A DNA stretch of 64,000 nucleotides, taken from the NCBI GenBank assembly GCA_910575475.1, contig CAJTGD010000027.1, positions 22,706 through 86,705 of the forward strand, in the 5' to 3' direction. Numbering within the stretch: position 1 is the first letter of the stretch; the number at the start of each line of letters is the position of its first letter. The notes beneath the pieces were generated by a model that saw only the letters and a program-made list of their open reading frames with translations, searched no databases and was not told the DNA's origin. Position numbers and translations under genes: made by a program. This DNA comes from Lachnospiraceae bacterium. GTDB lineage: Bacteria; Bacillota; Clostridia; Lachnospirales; Lachnospiraceae. This document shows positions 51,363-59,858 of the stretch, in pieces.

Positions 51363-51516
51363 AAACAAGTGTTCGCGCCTGCATTACTAAGTATATATCA
51401 GGAACGTTTGTTTGTCAATCATTATTTTAAATTTTGCAGATAAAAATTATGATCTGAAAAAAGCGAACATATTTTCGTAACAAGTGTTTGCTTTTTCGGC
51501 GGGACTGTGCTATCAT
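51363..51516 (+). promoter_or_regulatory. lexA promoter with clustered LexA (SOS) boxes
   Basis: The Gram-positive box GAACNNNNGTTY is matched exactly at 51402-51413 (GAACGTTTGTTT) and on the other strand at 51363-51374 (GAACACTTGTTT). Weaker copies occur at 51465-51476 and 51478-51489, the last overlapping the -35. The promoter is TTGCTT (51488-51493), 17 bp, TATCAT (51511-51516). Implies autorepression of lexA. Confidence 0.75.
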
Positions 51517-51565
51517 AATATCAGATTATAAATTCGTTGATTCCATTTACCAGGAGGTATATTTT

Positions 51566-52183
51566 ATGTCACAGGGAAAGATCACCAAAAAACAGGAAGA
51601 GATTTTATCATACATAAAGGATCAGATTTTATGCCGCGGGTTTCCGCCGTCGGTCCGGGAGATCTGCGAGGCCGTGCATCTGAAGTCCACTTCTTCTGTC
51701 CACTCTCACCTTGAGACCCTGGAAAAGAACGGCTACATCCATCGGGACCCGACCAAGCCGCGTGCGATCGAGATCCTGGACGATACATTCAACCTGACCC
51801 GCCGTGAGGTGGTGAATGTACCGATCATCGGTCACATTGCAGCCGGGGAGCCTCTCCTCGCCCAGCAGAATATTGAGAACTATTTTCCGGTTCCCATGGA
51901 GATGCTGCCCAACAAGCAGACCTATCTCCTCATCGTACACGGGGAAAGCATGGTCAACGCCGGGATCCTGAACGGTGATTATGTCCTGATCCAGGAGCAG
52001 AATACAGCTTCTGACGGGGATATGGTGGTTGCTCTGATCGAAGACAGCGCCACGGTCAAGACCTTTTATAAGGAAGACGGTTATATCCGCCTGCAGCCGG
52101 AGAACGACTACATGGATCCAATCATTGTGCAGAACCCTCTCATCTTAGGCAAGGTGATCGGGATCTTCCGCTTCTTTGATTAA
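51566..52183 (+). CDS. lexA: SOS-response repressor LexA
   Basis: 205 aa. N-terminal winged helix (KITKKQEEILSYIKDQILCRGFPPSVREI) quoted here by its ends KITKKQEEIL and PSVREI. The self-cleavage site is Ala-Gly in GHIAAGEPLL, the catalytic Ser is in VHGESMVNAGI and the Lys in DSATVKTFYKED. The single + strand gene in the last 15 kb. GGAGG is ten bases ahead of ATG 51566. Controlled by its own boxes upstream. Confidence 0.97.
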   Translation: MSQGKITKKQEEILSYIKDQILCRGFPPSVREICEAVHLKSTSSVHSHLETLEKNGYIHRDPTKPRAIEILDDTFNLTRREVVNVPIIGHIAAGEPLLAQQNIENYFPVPMEMLPNKQTYLLIVHGESMVNAGILNGDYVLIQEQNTASDGDMVVALIEDSATVKTFYKEDGYIRLQPENDYMDPIIVQNPLILGKVIGIFRFFD

Positions 52184-52192
52184 AAAAAAGAA

Positions 52193-52251
52193 TCCAACTG
52201 TACGGTTAAAGCCCCCCTTTCGAGGATTGCGGCCGTACAGTTGGAAATTTT
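52193..52251. terminator. Bidirectional terminator between lexA and rsfS
   Basis: TCCAACTGTACGG (52193-52205) pairs perfectly with 52233-52245. An A8 run lies to the left and a T6 run to the right, so it works for both lexA (+) and the rsfS operon (-). Confidence 0.9.
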
Positions 52252-52261
52252 TTCCTGGTTG

Positions 52262-52621
52262 TTACCGACTTTCCAGAGTCTCGATCCCGATGGTCTTTCC
52301 GTCCCGCCAGATGCGCTCCAGGTCATAGAAGAGACGGTTTTCCCGGTCAAAGACATGCACGATGATGTCGCCAAAATCCAGCAGTACCCATCTGCCTGTC
52401 CCGTATCCTTCTCTCTGCTTTACGGAATACCCCGCTTTTTCCAGTTCCTCCTCCACGTTGTCTACCATAGCGCGGATCTGGCTTTCATTGGAGCCGCTTG
52501 CGATGAGAAAATAATCGGCAAGCACGGATATGCCCTCAATGTCTATGATCTTAATATTTTCGCCCTTCTTATCCTCCAGTGCACGATAAGCGATCTTGGC
52601 CATTTCCTTGGAATGTTCCAT
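52262..52621 (-). CDS. rsfS: Ribosomal silencing factor RsfS
   Basis: 119 aa. Binds L14 and blocks 30S-50S joining when nutrients are short. Typical MEHSKEMAKIAYRALEDKKGENI, ISVLADYFLIASGSNESQIRAM (ends ISVLADYF and SQIRAM), GRWVLLDFGDIIVHVF and FYDLERIW. Last gene of the obg-side operon. GGAGGG precedes the ATG. A fragment of its 5' end is repeated at 51033. Confidence 0.96.
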   Translation of the reverse strand: MEHSKEMAKIAYRALEDKKGENIKIIDIEGISVLADYFLIASGSNESQIRAMVDNVEEELEKAGYSVKQREGYGTGRWVLLDFGDIIVHVFDRENRLFYDLERIWRDGKTIGIETLESR

Positions 52622-52711
52622 TGCATTCCCTCCTTTTTTTACAATTTAAACAATATATAAAAATCTGCCCGGCAGGTCTGCTGCATCCTATTGAATGAAC
52701 AATGTGCCGCT

Positions 52712-53275
52712 CTAATCTTTATAATACTCATAGGTCATCCGGGTCAGGGGATCTATGGGCCGTTTTGACTTTTCCAGGTAATTCAGCGTGGCTGCAGCGC
52801 AATGGCAGACAGCCTGGTCAATATCTGTAAAAGACAGCTTCCGGATCTCCGGCAGGCCCGGGATCATTTTCCGGCCGGGTTCCACATAATCCGCCAGATA
52901 GATAATCTTATCCAGCATCGACATATGAGGACGTCCGGTGGTATGATACCGGATCGCATCTAAAATCCTGGGGTTGTCGATCCCGTATTTTTTTTCTGCA
53001 AGATACGCTCCAAGCTTCGCATGGATCAGTGCAGGCACTTCTACTTCTGCCCTCTCCAGCCTGATCTCATGCTTCCGGCACAGCCGGAGCTGCTTTTCAA
53101 TGGAGCTGTACTTTCCGCAGTCATGCAAAAGTCCGGCTGTCAGCGCTTCCTCCAGGTTTTCATCGTACCGCATTGCAAGAGAGGCGGCCGTATACATGAC
53201 CCCGAGTGTATGCTGATATCGCTCTTTTTTCAGCTTATTTTTCAGTTTCTTGCGAATTTTCTCCAAGTCTGCCAT
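52712..53275 (-). CDS. yqeK: HD-domain phosphohydrolase YqeK
   Basis: 187 aa. Family members hydrolyse diadenosine tetraphosphate to ADP (symmetrical Ap4A hydrolase). The HD metal site is H in RYQHTLGVMYTA, HD in GLLHDCGKY, H in VPALIHAKLGA, H in AIRYHTTGRP and D in IIYLADYVEPGR. A TTG at 53284 is too close to AAGGGGA; ATG 53275 is chosen. Standard order nadD-yqeK-rsfS. Confidence 0.94.
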   Translation of the reverse strand: MADLEKIRKKLKNKLKKERYQHTLGVMYTAASLAMRYDENLEEALTAGLLHDCGKYSSIEKQLRLCRKHEIRLERAEVEVPALIHAKLGAYLAEKKYGIDNPRILDAIRYHTTGRPHMSMLDKIIYLADYVEPGRKMIPGLPEIRKLSFTDIDQAVCHCAAATLNYLEKSKRPIDPLTRMTYEYYKD

Positions 53276-53312
53276 GGTCCCCAATCCCCTTTTTGATGTT
53301 TACTATTCACAG

Positions 53313-53927
53313 TCAGATAGAAGCTTTTTGATACAAGTGATTTTTTTTGATATACTCTGCTGCCGCGTCTGTCACCATATAATAAATACTCTTCCCCTGG
53401 GAAACCCGCTCTCGGAGCGTCGTGGAGGAAATCTCCAGCAGGGGAGCCCTCAGGATGCGGATCTTCGCTCCATATGCGCTCTCCAGATATTGAATCTGTT
53501 TTTCCATATCCGCCGCGTCCTTGTCATCCCGCATGGCGGCCAGGATCGTGCAGGTGGGAAAGATCTCCCGGAAATACTTCCAGGTCTCGATCGCAAATAA
53601 AGAATCCGCCCCCAAAATGAAATAAAATTCATCTCCCGGATAAAGCGCATTCAGCTCCCGCATGGTCTGATAGGTATAGGAATGTTCGTTTTCCTTTGCC
53701 TCATGCAGACAGAGCTTAAAATATGGGACCTCCCGGATGGACTGCCGGATCATCTCCACGCGGTGCCGCAGTGCATCCTTTTCCTCCGTCTGCTGCTTGT
53801 GCGGTGGATTGCCGTTGGGCAGATACCAGATCTCATCCAGTCCGAATTCCTCATATGCAAATTCTCCCAACAGCAGATGTCCGATATGGATCGGGTCAAA
53901 TGTCCCGCCCATGATACCGATCTTCAT
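53313..53927 (-). CDS. nadD: Nicotinate-nucleotide adenylyltransferase NadD
   Basis: 204 aa. Makes deamido-NAD from NaMN and ATP. Nucleotidyltransferase motifs GIMGGTFDPIHIGHLLL (HxGH) and a C-terminal ISSTTLRERVSQGKS (ISST/R), with FILGADSLFAIETWKYF between. ATG 53927 is set by AGGTGA; a longer open frame upstream is not conserved. Confidence 0.96.
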   Translation of the reverse strand: MKIGIMGGTFDPIHIGHLLLGEFAYEEFGLDEIWYLPNGNPPHKQQTEEKDALRHRVEMIRQSIREVPYFKLCLHEAKENEHSYTYQTMRELNALYPGDEFYFILGADSLFAIETWKYFREIFPTCTILAAMRDDKDAADMEKQIQYLESAYGAKIRILRAPLLEISSTTLRERVSQGKSIYYMVTDAAAEYIKKNHLYQKASI

Positions 53928-53935
53928 CCCGTCAC

Positions 53936-54247
53936 CTAAGCCTTCTTGGATGGGGAGGACGGCCATACGATCTTCTTTTTATCGTCTTTGCCTTCCTTAT
54001 ATAAAACAATCTTCTTCCCGATCACCTGGACGACCTGGGACCGGGTGCGCTCCGCCACCAGCTCGGCGAGCTCCCGCGGGTCGTCCGCACAGTTCTGGAG
54101 CACGCTGATCTTAATGAGTTCCCTTGCATCCAATGCTTCCGCGATGGCCTGGGTGAGTCCCGGCGTCATGCTGGATTTTCCGATCTGAAAGATAGGATCC
54201 ATGGTCATGGCAAGGCTTTTTAAATAGGCTCTCTGCTTTGTTGTCAT
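53936..54247 (-). CDS. yhbY: CRM-domain RNA-binding protein YhbY
   Basis: 103 aa. Small CRS1-YhbY (CRM) domain protein that associates with pre-50S ribosomes. LTTKQRAYLKSLAM-type start, DPIFQIGKSSMTPGLTQAIAEALDARELIKI (ends DPIFQIGK and RELIKI) and the conserved VQVIGKKIVLYK. It ends nine bases before nadD. Confidence 0.95.
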   Translation of the reverse strand: MTTKQRAYLKSLAMTMDPIFQIGKSSMTPGLTQAIAEALDARELIKISVLQNCADDPRELAELVAERTRSQVVQVIGKKIVLYKEGKDDKKKIVWPSSPSKKA

Positions 54248-54348
54248 ATCTATCCTTCTCCTGTTCTAATCATTCCATCAGATTCGTCTGTTGCGGCGGA
54301 CCGTCAGCGCTGTCTTCCGCACGATCATATCCTTGCGGCGGTACACGG

Positions 54349-55662
<1,314 letters not shown>

Positions 55663-55676
55663 CTAATATACTACGG

Positions 55677-55708
55677 TATAAAAAAGGCAGGAAATACTTC
55701 CTGCCTTG
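55677..55708 (-). terminator. Terminator/attenuator between rpmA and obg
   Basis: A 10-bp perfect stem (55685-55694 with 55699-55708) and 4-nt loop, followed on the - strand by a T run. Placed inside the operon, it should reduce obg transcription relative to the ribosomal proteins. Confidence 0.85.
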
Positions 55709-55720
55709 TAGGGACTACAA

Positions 55721-56005
55721 TTATTCTGCCTTCGGATAGATAGAAACCTGCTTCTTATCTCTTCCCTTTCTCTCAAAACGTACAACACCGTCAACCAGTG
55801 CGAACAAGGTATCATCGCCGCCGCGTCCTACGTTCATGCCCGGATGGATCTTCGTTCCGCGCTGTCTGTACAGGATGTTGCCCGCCTTTACGAATTGTCC
55901 GTCAGCCCTCTTGGCACCTAATCTCTTTGACTCGGAGTCACGTCCGTTCCTTGTGGAACCAACTCCCTTTTTATGAGCAAAAAACTGAAGGTTCAGATTC
56001 ATCAT
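55721..56005 (-). CDS. rpmA: 50S ribosomal protein L27
   Basis: 94 aa. Reaches the peptidyl-transferase centre. The N-terminus [20 protein letters not shown] carries the Firmicutes extension that must be cut off after LQFFA by the protease Prp, encoded just upstream. GGAGGTG is ten bases ahead of the first of two ATG codons. Confidence 0.97.
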   Translation of the reverse strand: MMNLNLQFFAHKKGVGSTRNGRDSESKRLGAKRADGQFVKAGNILYRQRGTKIHPGMNVGRGGDDTLFALVDGVVRFERKGRDKKQVSIYPKAE

Positions 56006-56010
56006 GATAA

Positions 56011-56343
56011 TTACACCTCCTTGAAAATGATATCAATGTATGGTTCATATTCGCTGTTCTCCTCCAGACTCTCCAGACCAAGAATCATGGTATTGACCAG
56101 CAGATCCGCATCATGGGAAGGCCGTCTGCGGAAACGGAACTCAATGGTTCCCTCTTCCTCGTCGCTGACATGGCTTGTCTCATCCTCCGTATACGCTTCC
56201 AATGCGTTCATGGTGTTGATCACCAGCATGGAAACCGCCGCGCATACGACATCCTTTCCCGGATCTGAGAACTCGGCATGTCCGCTCACGTCAAAGCCTG
56301 TATACACATGATGTTCATTCACATAAATGGTAATCCGGATCAT
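56011..56343 (-). CDS. prp: Ribosomal-processing cysteine protease Prp (YsxB)
   Basis: 110 aa. Removes the N-terminal extension of L27 before it enters the ribosome. The catalytic His and Cys are in [22 protein letters not shown] (ends FDVSGHA and VVCAAVS). Lies between rplU and rpmA in the usual order; both its target and the LQFFA cleavage motif are next door. Confidence 0.96.
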   Translation of the reverse strand: MIRITIYVNEHHVYTGFDVSGHAEFSDPGKDVVCAAVSMLVINTMNALEAYTEDETSHVSDEEEGTIEFRFRRRPSHDADLLVNTMILGLESLEENSEYEPYIDIIFKEV

Positions 56344-56348
56344 CTTGA

Positions 56349-56657
56349 TTATGCGTTGATCTTTTCAATCTTAACTGCTGTGTACTGCTGTCTGTGGCCG
56401 TTCTTTTTGTGGTATCCTGTTTTCCTCTTGTACTTGTAGACAATGACCTTCTTACCCTTGCCGTCACCCAGCACGGATGCGGTTACGGTCGCTCCGTCTA
56501 CAACAGGGTTCCCAACAACGAGACTCTCATGATTCACCGCAAGTACCTGGTCAAATGTATAAGTCTCTCCAGCTTCTACACCAAGCTTTTCTACTTTAAT
56601 GATATCGCCTTCGGATACTTTGTACTGTTTACCACCTGTTGCTATGATCGCGTACAT
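56349..56657 (-). CDS. rplU: 50S ribosomal protein L21
   Basis: 102 aa. Typical [18 protein letters not shown] start and [25 protein letters not shown] end (ends [10 protein letters not shown] and KIEKI). ATG 56657 with AGGAGG upstream; the frame is open further back but the extra residues are leader sequence. First gene of the rplU-prp-rpmA-obg operon. Confidence 0.97.
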   Translation of the reverse strand: MYAIIATGGKQYKVSEGDIIKVEKLGVEAGETYTFDQVLAVNHESLVVGNPVVDGATVTASVLGDGKGKKVIVYKYKRKTGYHKKNGHRQQYTAVKIEKINA

Positions 56658-56822
56658 ATGGCACCTCCTATTATCATTACTCGCCAGCTGCGGTGTCCGC
56701 ATTCCCGTATCGCAGATCATATCCGTCTGATCTGCCGGTTACATTGACCGTCAGGAATATCACATATCACCTGGGATCCATCTTGCGGAACTTTGTAAAC
56801 CTCGCTGTGCGGCATACTCATA
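56658..56822 (-). promoter_or_regulatory. 5' leader of rplU (putative L21 leader)
   Basis: About 160 nt of non-coding leader. Stems visible on the - strand include GCAGATC/GATCTGC (within about 56705-56730) and CAGG/CCTG pairings further upstream. Firmicutes rplU commonly has an autoregulatory L21 leader (known); assignment here is by position only. Confidence 0.5.
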
Positions 56823-56823
56823 A

Positions 56824-56852
56824 AATATACCATGGGGATTTTATAAAGTCAA
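56824..56852 (-). promoter_or_regulatory. Promoter of the rplU operon
   Basis: On the - strand TTGACT (56852-56847), 17-bp spacer, TATATT (56829-56824). The -35 lies just inside the end of the upstream amidohydrolase gene. Confidence 0.8.
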
Positions 56853-57626
56853 GAGCTTCTTTGCATTTTCCCCAAGAATCTGCGTCTTTTCCGCCTCTGT
56901 CAGATCCATCTTCCGGAAATACGCTACAGATTCCTTTTGACCGGACCATGGGGAGTCTGTGGCAAAGAGGATCCGGTTCGTGCCGTGATTTCTGCAGATG
57001 CGCACAAACTGCTCGTCCGGGATCTGTCCGAATACCACCGCCGTGTCAAACCAGACATCCCTTCCCACCAGCTCCTGCTCCACCTCATCCCACCGCAGGA
57101 ATCCGCCCATATGGGCCAGGACCAGCCTGGTCGGCTGAACCTCTTCCAGCACCTCTGCGGCCATGGCGGGGGTACAGTGTACGCAGTCCGGGTATCCCGG
57201 ATCAAAACCGGCATGCACAGAGACGATCAGATCCAGCTCACTGGCAAAGGAAATGATGCGCTTGTACCGGATATCGTTGAAAAATGTATCCTGATAATCC
57301 GGATGGAGCTTGATCCCGGGGAACCCGTGGTCCTTCAGATACAGAAGCTTTTTCTTATAGTCCTCGTTTTCCGGATGGATGCCGCCGAAGGACAAAATCC
57401 GCCCCTCCCGGTACTGCTCCGCAAAACGGTTGATGCTGTCGAACTGCTCCGGATTGGTCACGACCGGAAGGGCGACGGAGCATTCCAGCCCGGCTTCCTC
57501 TGCGGAAGCGGCAAGCCCCTGAGGCGTTCCGTCGGTAAAGGGAACGGTTTTGCAACGTTCGCTTAAAAAATGCAGTGTCTTCGGGGCGATCTTTTCCGGA
57601 AACATGTGTGTATGAAAATCAATCAT
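56841..57626 (-). CDS. Amidohydrolase-family metal-dependent hydrolase
   Basis: 261 aa. TIM-barrel amidohydrolase-2-like (ACMSD/TatD-type) enzyme. The metal site is HxH in MIDFHTHMFPEK, and further residues are in FPGIKLHPDYQD, IVSVHAGFD, LVLAHMGGFLRWDEV and ILFATDSPWSG. Family members are decarboxylases or hydrolases of small carboxylates; no substrate can be assigned. AGGAGG precedes ATG 57626. It lies between lysC and rplU, an insertion into an otherwise conserved ribosomal neighbourhood. Confidence 0.85.
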   Translation of the reverse strand: MIDFHTHMFPEKIAPKTLHFLSERCKTVPFTDGTPQGLAASAEEAGLECSVALPVVTNPEQFDSINRFAEQYREGRILSFGGIHPENEDYKKKLLYLKDHGFPGIKLHPDYQDTFFNDIRYKRIISFASELDLIVSVHAGFDPGYPDCVHCTPAMAAEVLEEVQPTRLVLAHMGGFLRWDEVEQELVGRDVWFDTAVVFGQIPDEQFVRICRNHGTNRILFATDSPWSGQKESVAYFRKMDLTEAEKTQILGENAKKLLTL

Positions 57627-57647
57627 TTCATCCTCCTGTAAAATGCG

Positions 57648-57698
57648 ATGTACTCTCGGATTCCATGAAAAACCTATGAAATCCTGAGAGTACATTTG
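57648..57698 (-). terminator. Hairpin downstream of aspartokinase
   Basis: ATGTACTCTC and its complement GAGAGTACAT flank a second pairing (GGATTtCAT with ATGgAATCC). Only a short T run follows on the - strand. Confidence 0.55.
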
Positions 57699-57713
57699 TC
57701 TGTCTGCGTATCA

Positions 57714-59033
57714 TCAGATCCGTGTTTCCACAAAAATCTCATACAGGGCGCGGATCGCATTTTTGAAATCATCATGACGGACGCCGATGATGATGTTCAG
57801 CTCACTGGAGCCCTGGTCGATCATCTTCACATTGATATGCGCATGGGCCAGGGAAGAGAAGATCCTTCCCGCGGTTCCCCGGGTGGCCTTCATGCCCCTG
57901 CCTACCACAGCGATCAGGGCCAGATCCGATTCCAGCTCGATGTGGTCCGGATGTACGGCCTTGTGGATCCCCGCAATGACCTGCTGCTCCTTTTCCTCAA
58001 AGATATCTTTATGGACAAAGATGGTCATGGTATCGATCCCGGACGGCATATGCTCGATAGAAATCTCGTTTTCTTCAAACACCTGCAGCACCTTGCGGCA
58101 GAATCCCACCTCGGAATTCATCATGGACTTTTCAATGGTGATGGAAACAAAGCTGTCTGTCCCCGCGATTCCCGTGATGGTGTACCTGGGCTGCCGGCAG
58201 GTGCCCTCCACGATCAGAGTTCCCTTGTCCTCAGGCTGGTTCGTGTTGCGGATGTTGATCGGGATGCCCGCCTTTCTCACCGGGAAAATGGCATCCTCAT
58301 GAAGCACGCTTGCCCCCATATAGGCCAGCTCCCGCAGCTCCTTGTAGGTGATGGTCTCAATGGCCTTGGGATTCTGGACGATCCTGGGATCCGCGATCAG
58401 GAAGCCGGATACATCGGTCCAGTTCTCATACAGATCCGCCTGCACGGCCAGAGCCACCAGCGAACCGGTGATATCCGAACCGCCTCTGGAAAAGGTTACG
58501 ATGGTGCCGTCCTCCATGGCTCCGTAAAATCCGGGGATCACCGCTCCGGAAGAGTTGCGCAGCCGTTCGGCAAGAAGCGTGTTCGTCGTCTCATCATCAA
58601 ACACCTTCTCTTTGTCAAAGCGGACCACCTCCGCGGCATCAATAAATTCGAACCCCAGATATGCGGCCATGATCTTTCCGTTGAGGTATTCTCCTCTCGA
58701 CGCGGCATAATCCCGGCCGATCTTTTTGCCGAAATTTTCCCGGATGGTCTTAAATTCGTCCTCCAGAGACATGGAAAGCTTCAATCCGTCAATGATCTCC
58801 TGATACCGGGCCCTGATCGCCTCTAGCTGCTCCGTAAAATCCTTTTCCCGGATGGCCGCGCCATAGCAGCCATAGAGCATATCCGTTACTTTGGTATCGC
58901 TTGAAAAACGCTTTCCCGGCGCAGACGGCACGACGTAGATCCTGGTCTTATCCGCCCGGACGATCCTTGCGGCCTTCTTAAACTGCCCCGCGCTTGCCAG
59001 GGAGCTTCCCCCAAATTTTACTACTTTTTTCAT
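57714..59033 (-). CDS. lysC: Aspartate kinase
   Basis: 439 aa. First step of Lys/Thr/Met/diaminopimelate synthesis. Catalytic KFGGSSLAS, FSRGGSDITGSLVA and the aspartate/ATP region WTDVSGFLIADPRIV. Two ACT domains at the C-terminus (SITIEKSMMNSEVGFCRKVL and ALIAVVGRGMKATRGTAGRIFSSL, each shown in part) give feedback control. GGAGG is ten bases ahead of ATG. It has its own promoter and a long structured leader. Confidence 0.95.
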   Translation of the reverse strand: MKKVVKFGGSSLASAGQFKKAARIVRADKTRIYVVPSAPGKRFSSDTKVTDMLYGCYGAAIREKDFTEQLEAIRARYQEIIDGLKLSMSLEDEFKTIRENFGKKIGRDYAASRGEYLNGKIMAAYLGFEFIDAAEVVRFDKEKVFDDETTNTLLAERLRNSSGAVIPGFYGAMEDGTIVTFSRGGSDITGSLVALAVQADLYENWTDVSGFLIADPRIVQNPKAIETITYKELRELAYMGASVLHEDAIFPVRKAGIPINIRNTNQPEDKGTLIVEGTCRQPRYTITGIAGTDSFVSITIEKSMMNSEVGFCRKVLQVFEENEISIEHMPSGIDTMTIFVHKDIFEEKEQQVIAGIHKAVHPDHIELESDLALIAVVGRGMKATRGTAGRIFSSLAHAHINVKMIDQGSSELNIIIGVRHDDFKNAIRALYEIFVETRI

Positions 59034-59260
59034 TACCCTGTTTCCTCCATGTACCTGTTGCCGGCTGTTCTAAGAAGCATTCCTAAAATAACTGTCCGTG
59101 ATCCTTTCACTGTCGAGTACAGCGAATCATGGTATCTGACGGATATGACCAGTTATTTATGATTCGTTGTACCAGTACCTGCAATTATTTCAGGAATGAT
59201 CCATAGCAGCAGATCTTCTGCTCCCGGCACTCTTTTTGTATTCCTTCCAACTGACGGTCG
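59034..59260 (-). promoter_or_regulatory. Structured 5' leader of aspartokinase
   Basis: About 225 nt between the predicted start and lysC. Read on the + strand, CATTCCTaAAATAA (59078-59091) pairs with 59185-59198; ATAACTG plus CCGT (59088-59099) pairs with ACGG ... CAGTTAT (59139-59156); and CGAATCAT (59123-59130) pairs with ATGATTCG (59159-59166). The last two helices cross, so they form a pseudoknot or exclude each other. It does not match the lysine riboswitch pattern I know. Possibly a new cis-regulatory RNA. Confidence 0.6.
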
Positions 59261-59266
59261 AATCAT

Positions 59267-59295
59267 ATTATAACGCTTTCTGAAAAACTTGTAAA
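59267..59295 (-). promoter_or_regulatory. Promoter of aspartokinase
   Basis: On the - strand TTTACA (59295-59290), 17-bp spacer, TATAAT (59272-59267). A CGAATCAT copy (59259-59266) touches the -10 and start site. Confidence 0.8.
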
Positions 59296-59354
59296 TCAAA
59301 ATTTGCACATAATTATTCAGATTATATAAAATTATTCGGAAAGTATACAGGAGA

Positions 59355-59858
59355 TCATGTATGAGCTTCCCGGCTCCCGTTCAGGAGGACATCCGCATAC
59401 TCCGCGCCGGCTGCGCGTTTCAGGTCCTCCGGCCGGAGCTTTAGCTGCATGCCGATCTTGCCGCCGCTGACATAGATCCGGTCAAATCCCTGTGCGCTTG
59501 CATCCAAAACGGCGGGAAACCTTTTCTTCATCCCGATGGCTGTACAGCCGCCCCGCACATATCCGGTCACCTTCGTGATCTCCTTCACCGGAAGCATTTC
59601 CACAGACTTCTCTCCCACCGCCTTTGCCGCCTTTTTCAGATCCAGCTCTCCCTCGATGGGAATGACAAATACATAATGCTCCCCGGTCTTTCCCGTGGTC
59701 ACCAGCGTCTTATATACCAGCTCGTGGGGCAGGCCGGTCAGATCCGCGGTGGAAATGCCGCTGATAAACTCGTCGCATTCATAGGTCAGAGATTCATAAG
59801 GGATCTTCAGCTGATCCAGCATACGCATGGCATTGGTCTTGAATTCTTTTTTACTCAT
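59355..59858 (-). CDS. ybaK: Cys-tRNA(Pro) deacylase YbaK/EbsC
   Basis: 167 aa. Trans-editing protein that hydrolyses Cys mischarged on tRNA-Pro. Typical VYKTLVTTGKTGEHYVFVIP with the conserved Lys, and GGCTAIGMKKRFPAVLDASA plus IYVSGGKIGMQLKLRPEDL (shown in part). ATG 59858 shares a base with the rng stop (TGATG), so it is co-translated with rng. Confidence 0.94.
   Translation of the reverse strand: MSKKEFKTNAMRMLDQLKIPYESLTYECDEFISGISTADLTGLPHELVYKTLVTTGKTGEHYVFVIPIEGELDLKKAAKAVGEKSVEMLPVKEITKVTGYVRGGCTAIGMKKRFPAVLDASAQGFDRIYVSGGKIGMQLKLRPEDLKRAAGAEYADVLLNGSREAHT

Larger units (their letters stand above)
50703..51565. other. 863-bp intergenic region before lexA
   Basis: No convincing gene. 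Contents in order: recombinase promoter with direct repeats; two hairpins; a 9-bp hairpin (TGAAAAGAT ... ATCTTTTCA, about 50978-51005); an rsfS 5' fragment (51033-51078); two near-palindromes sharing GTGGGGAC (about 51106-51130 and 51168-51180); an AT-rich stretch; then the LexA boxes and lexA promoter. The 74-codon - strand frame at 51160-51384 lacks a ribosome site. Confidence 0.7.

Noticed and set aside
51160..51384. 74-codon - strand frame between the rsfS fragment and the LexA boxes, with a hydrophobic start, considered as an SOS-induced YneA-like division inhibitor
   Set aside because: No ribosome site before its ATG, no LysM or other recognisable domain, and very AT-rich random-like composition.
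59034..59260. Known lysine, T-box, SAM or THF riboswitch upstream of aspartokinase
   Set aside because: The AGAGGTGC core of the lysine class, the T-box AGGGTGG and the S-box core are absent. ATGATTCG/CGAATCAT resembles part of a THF aptamer stem, but the rest of that aptamer is missing.
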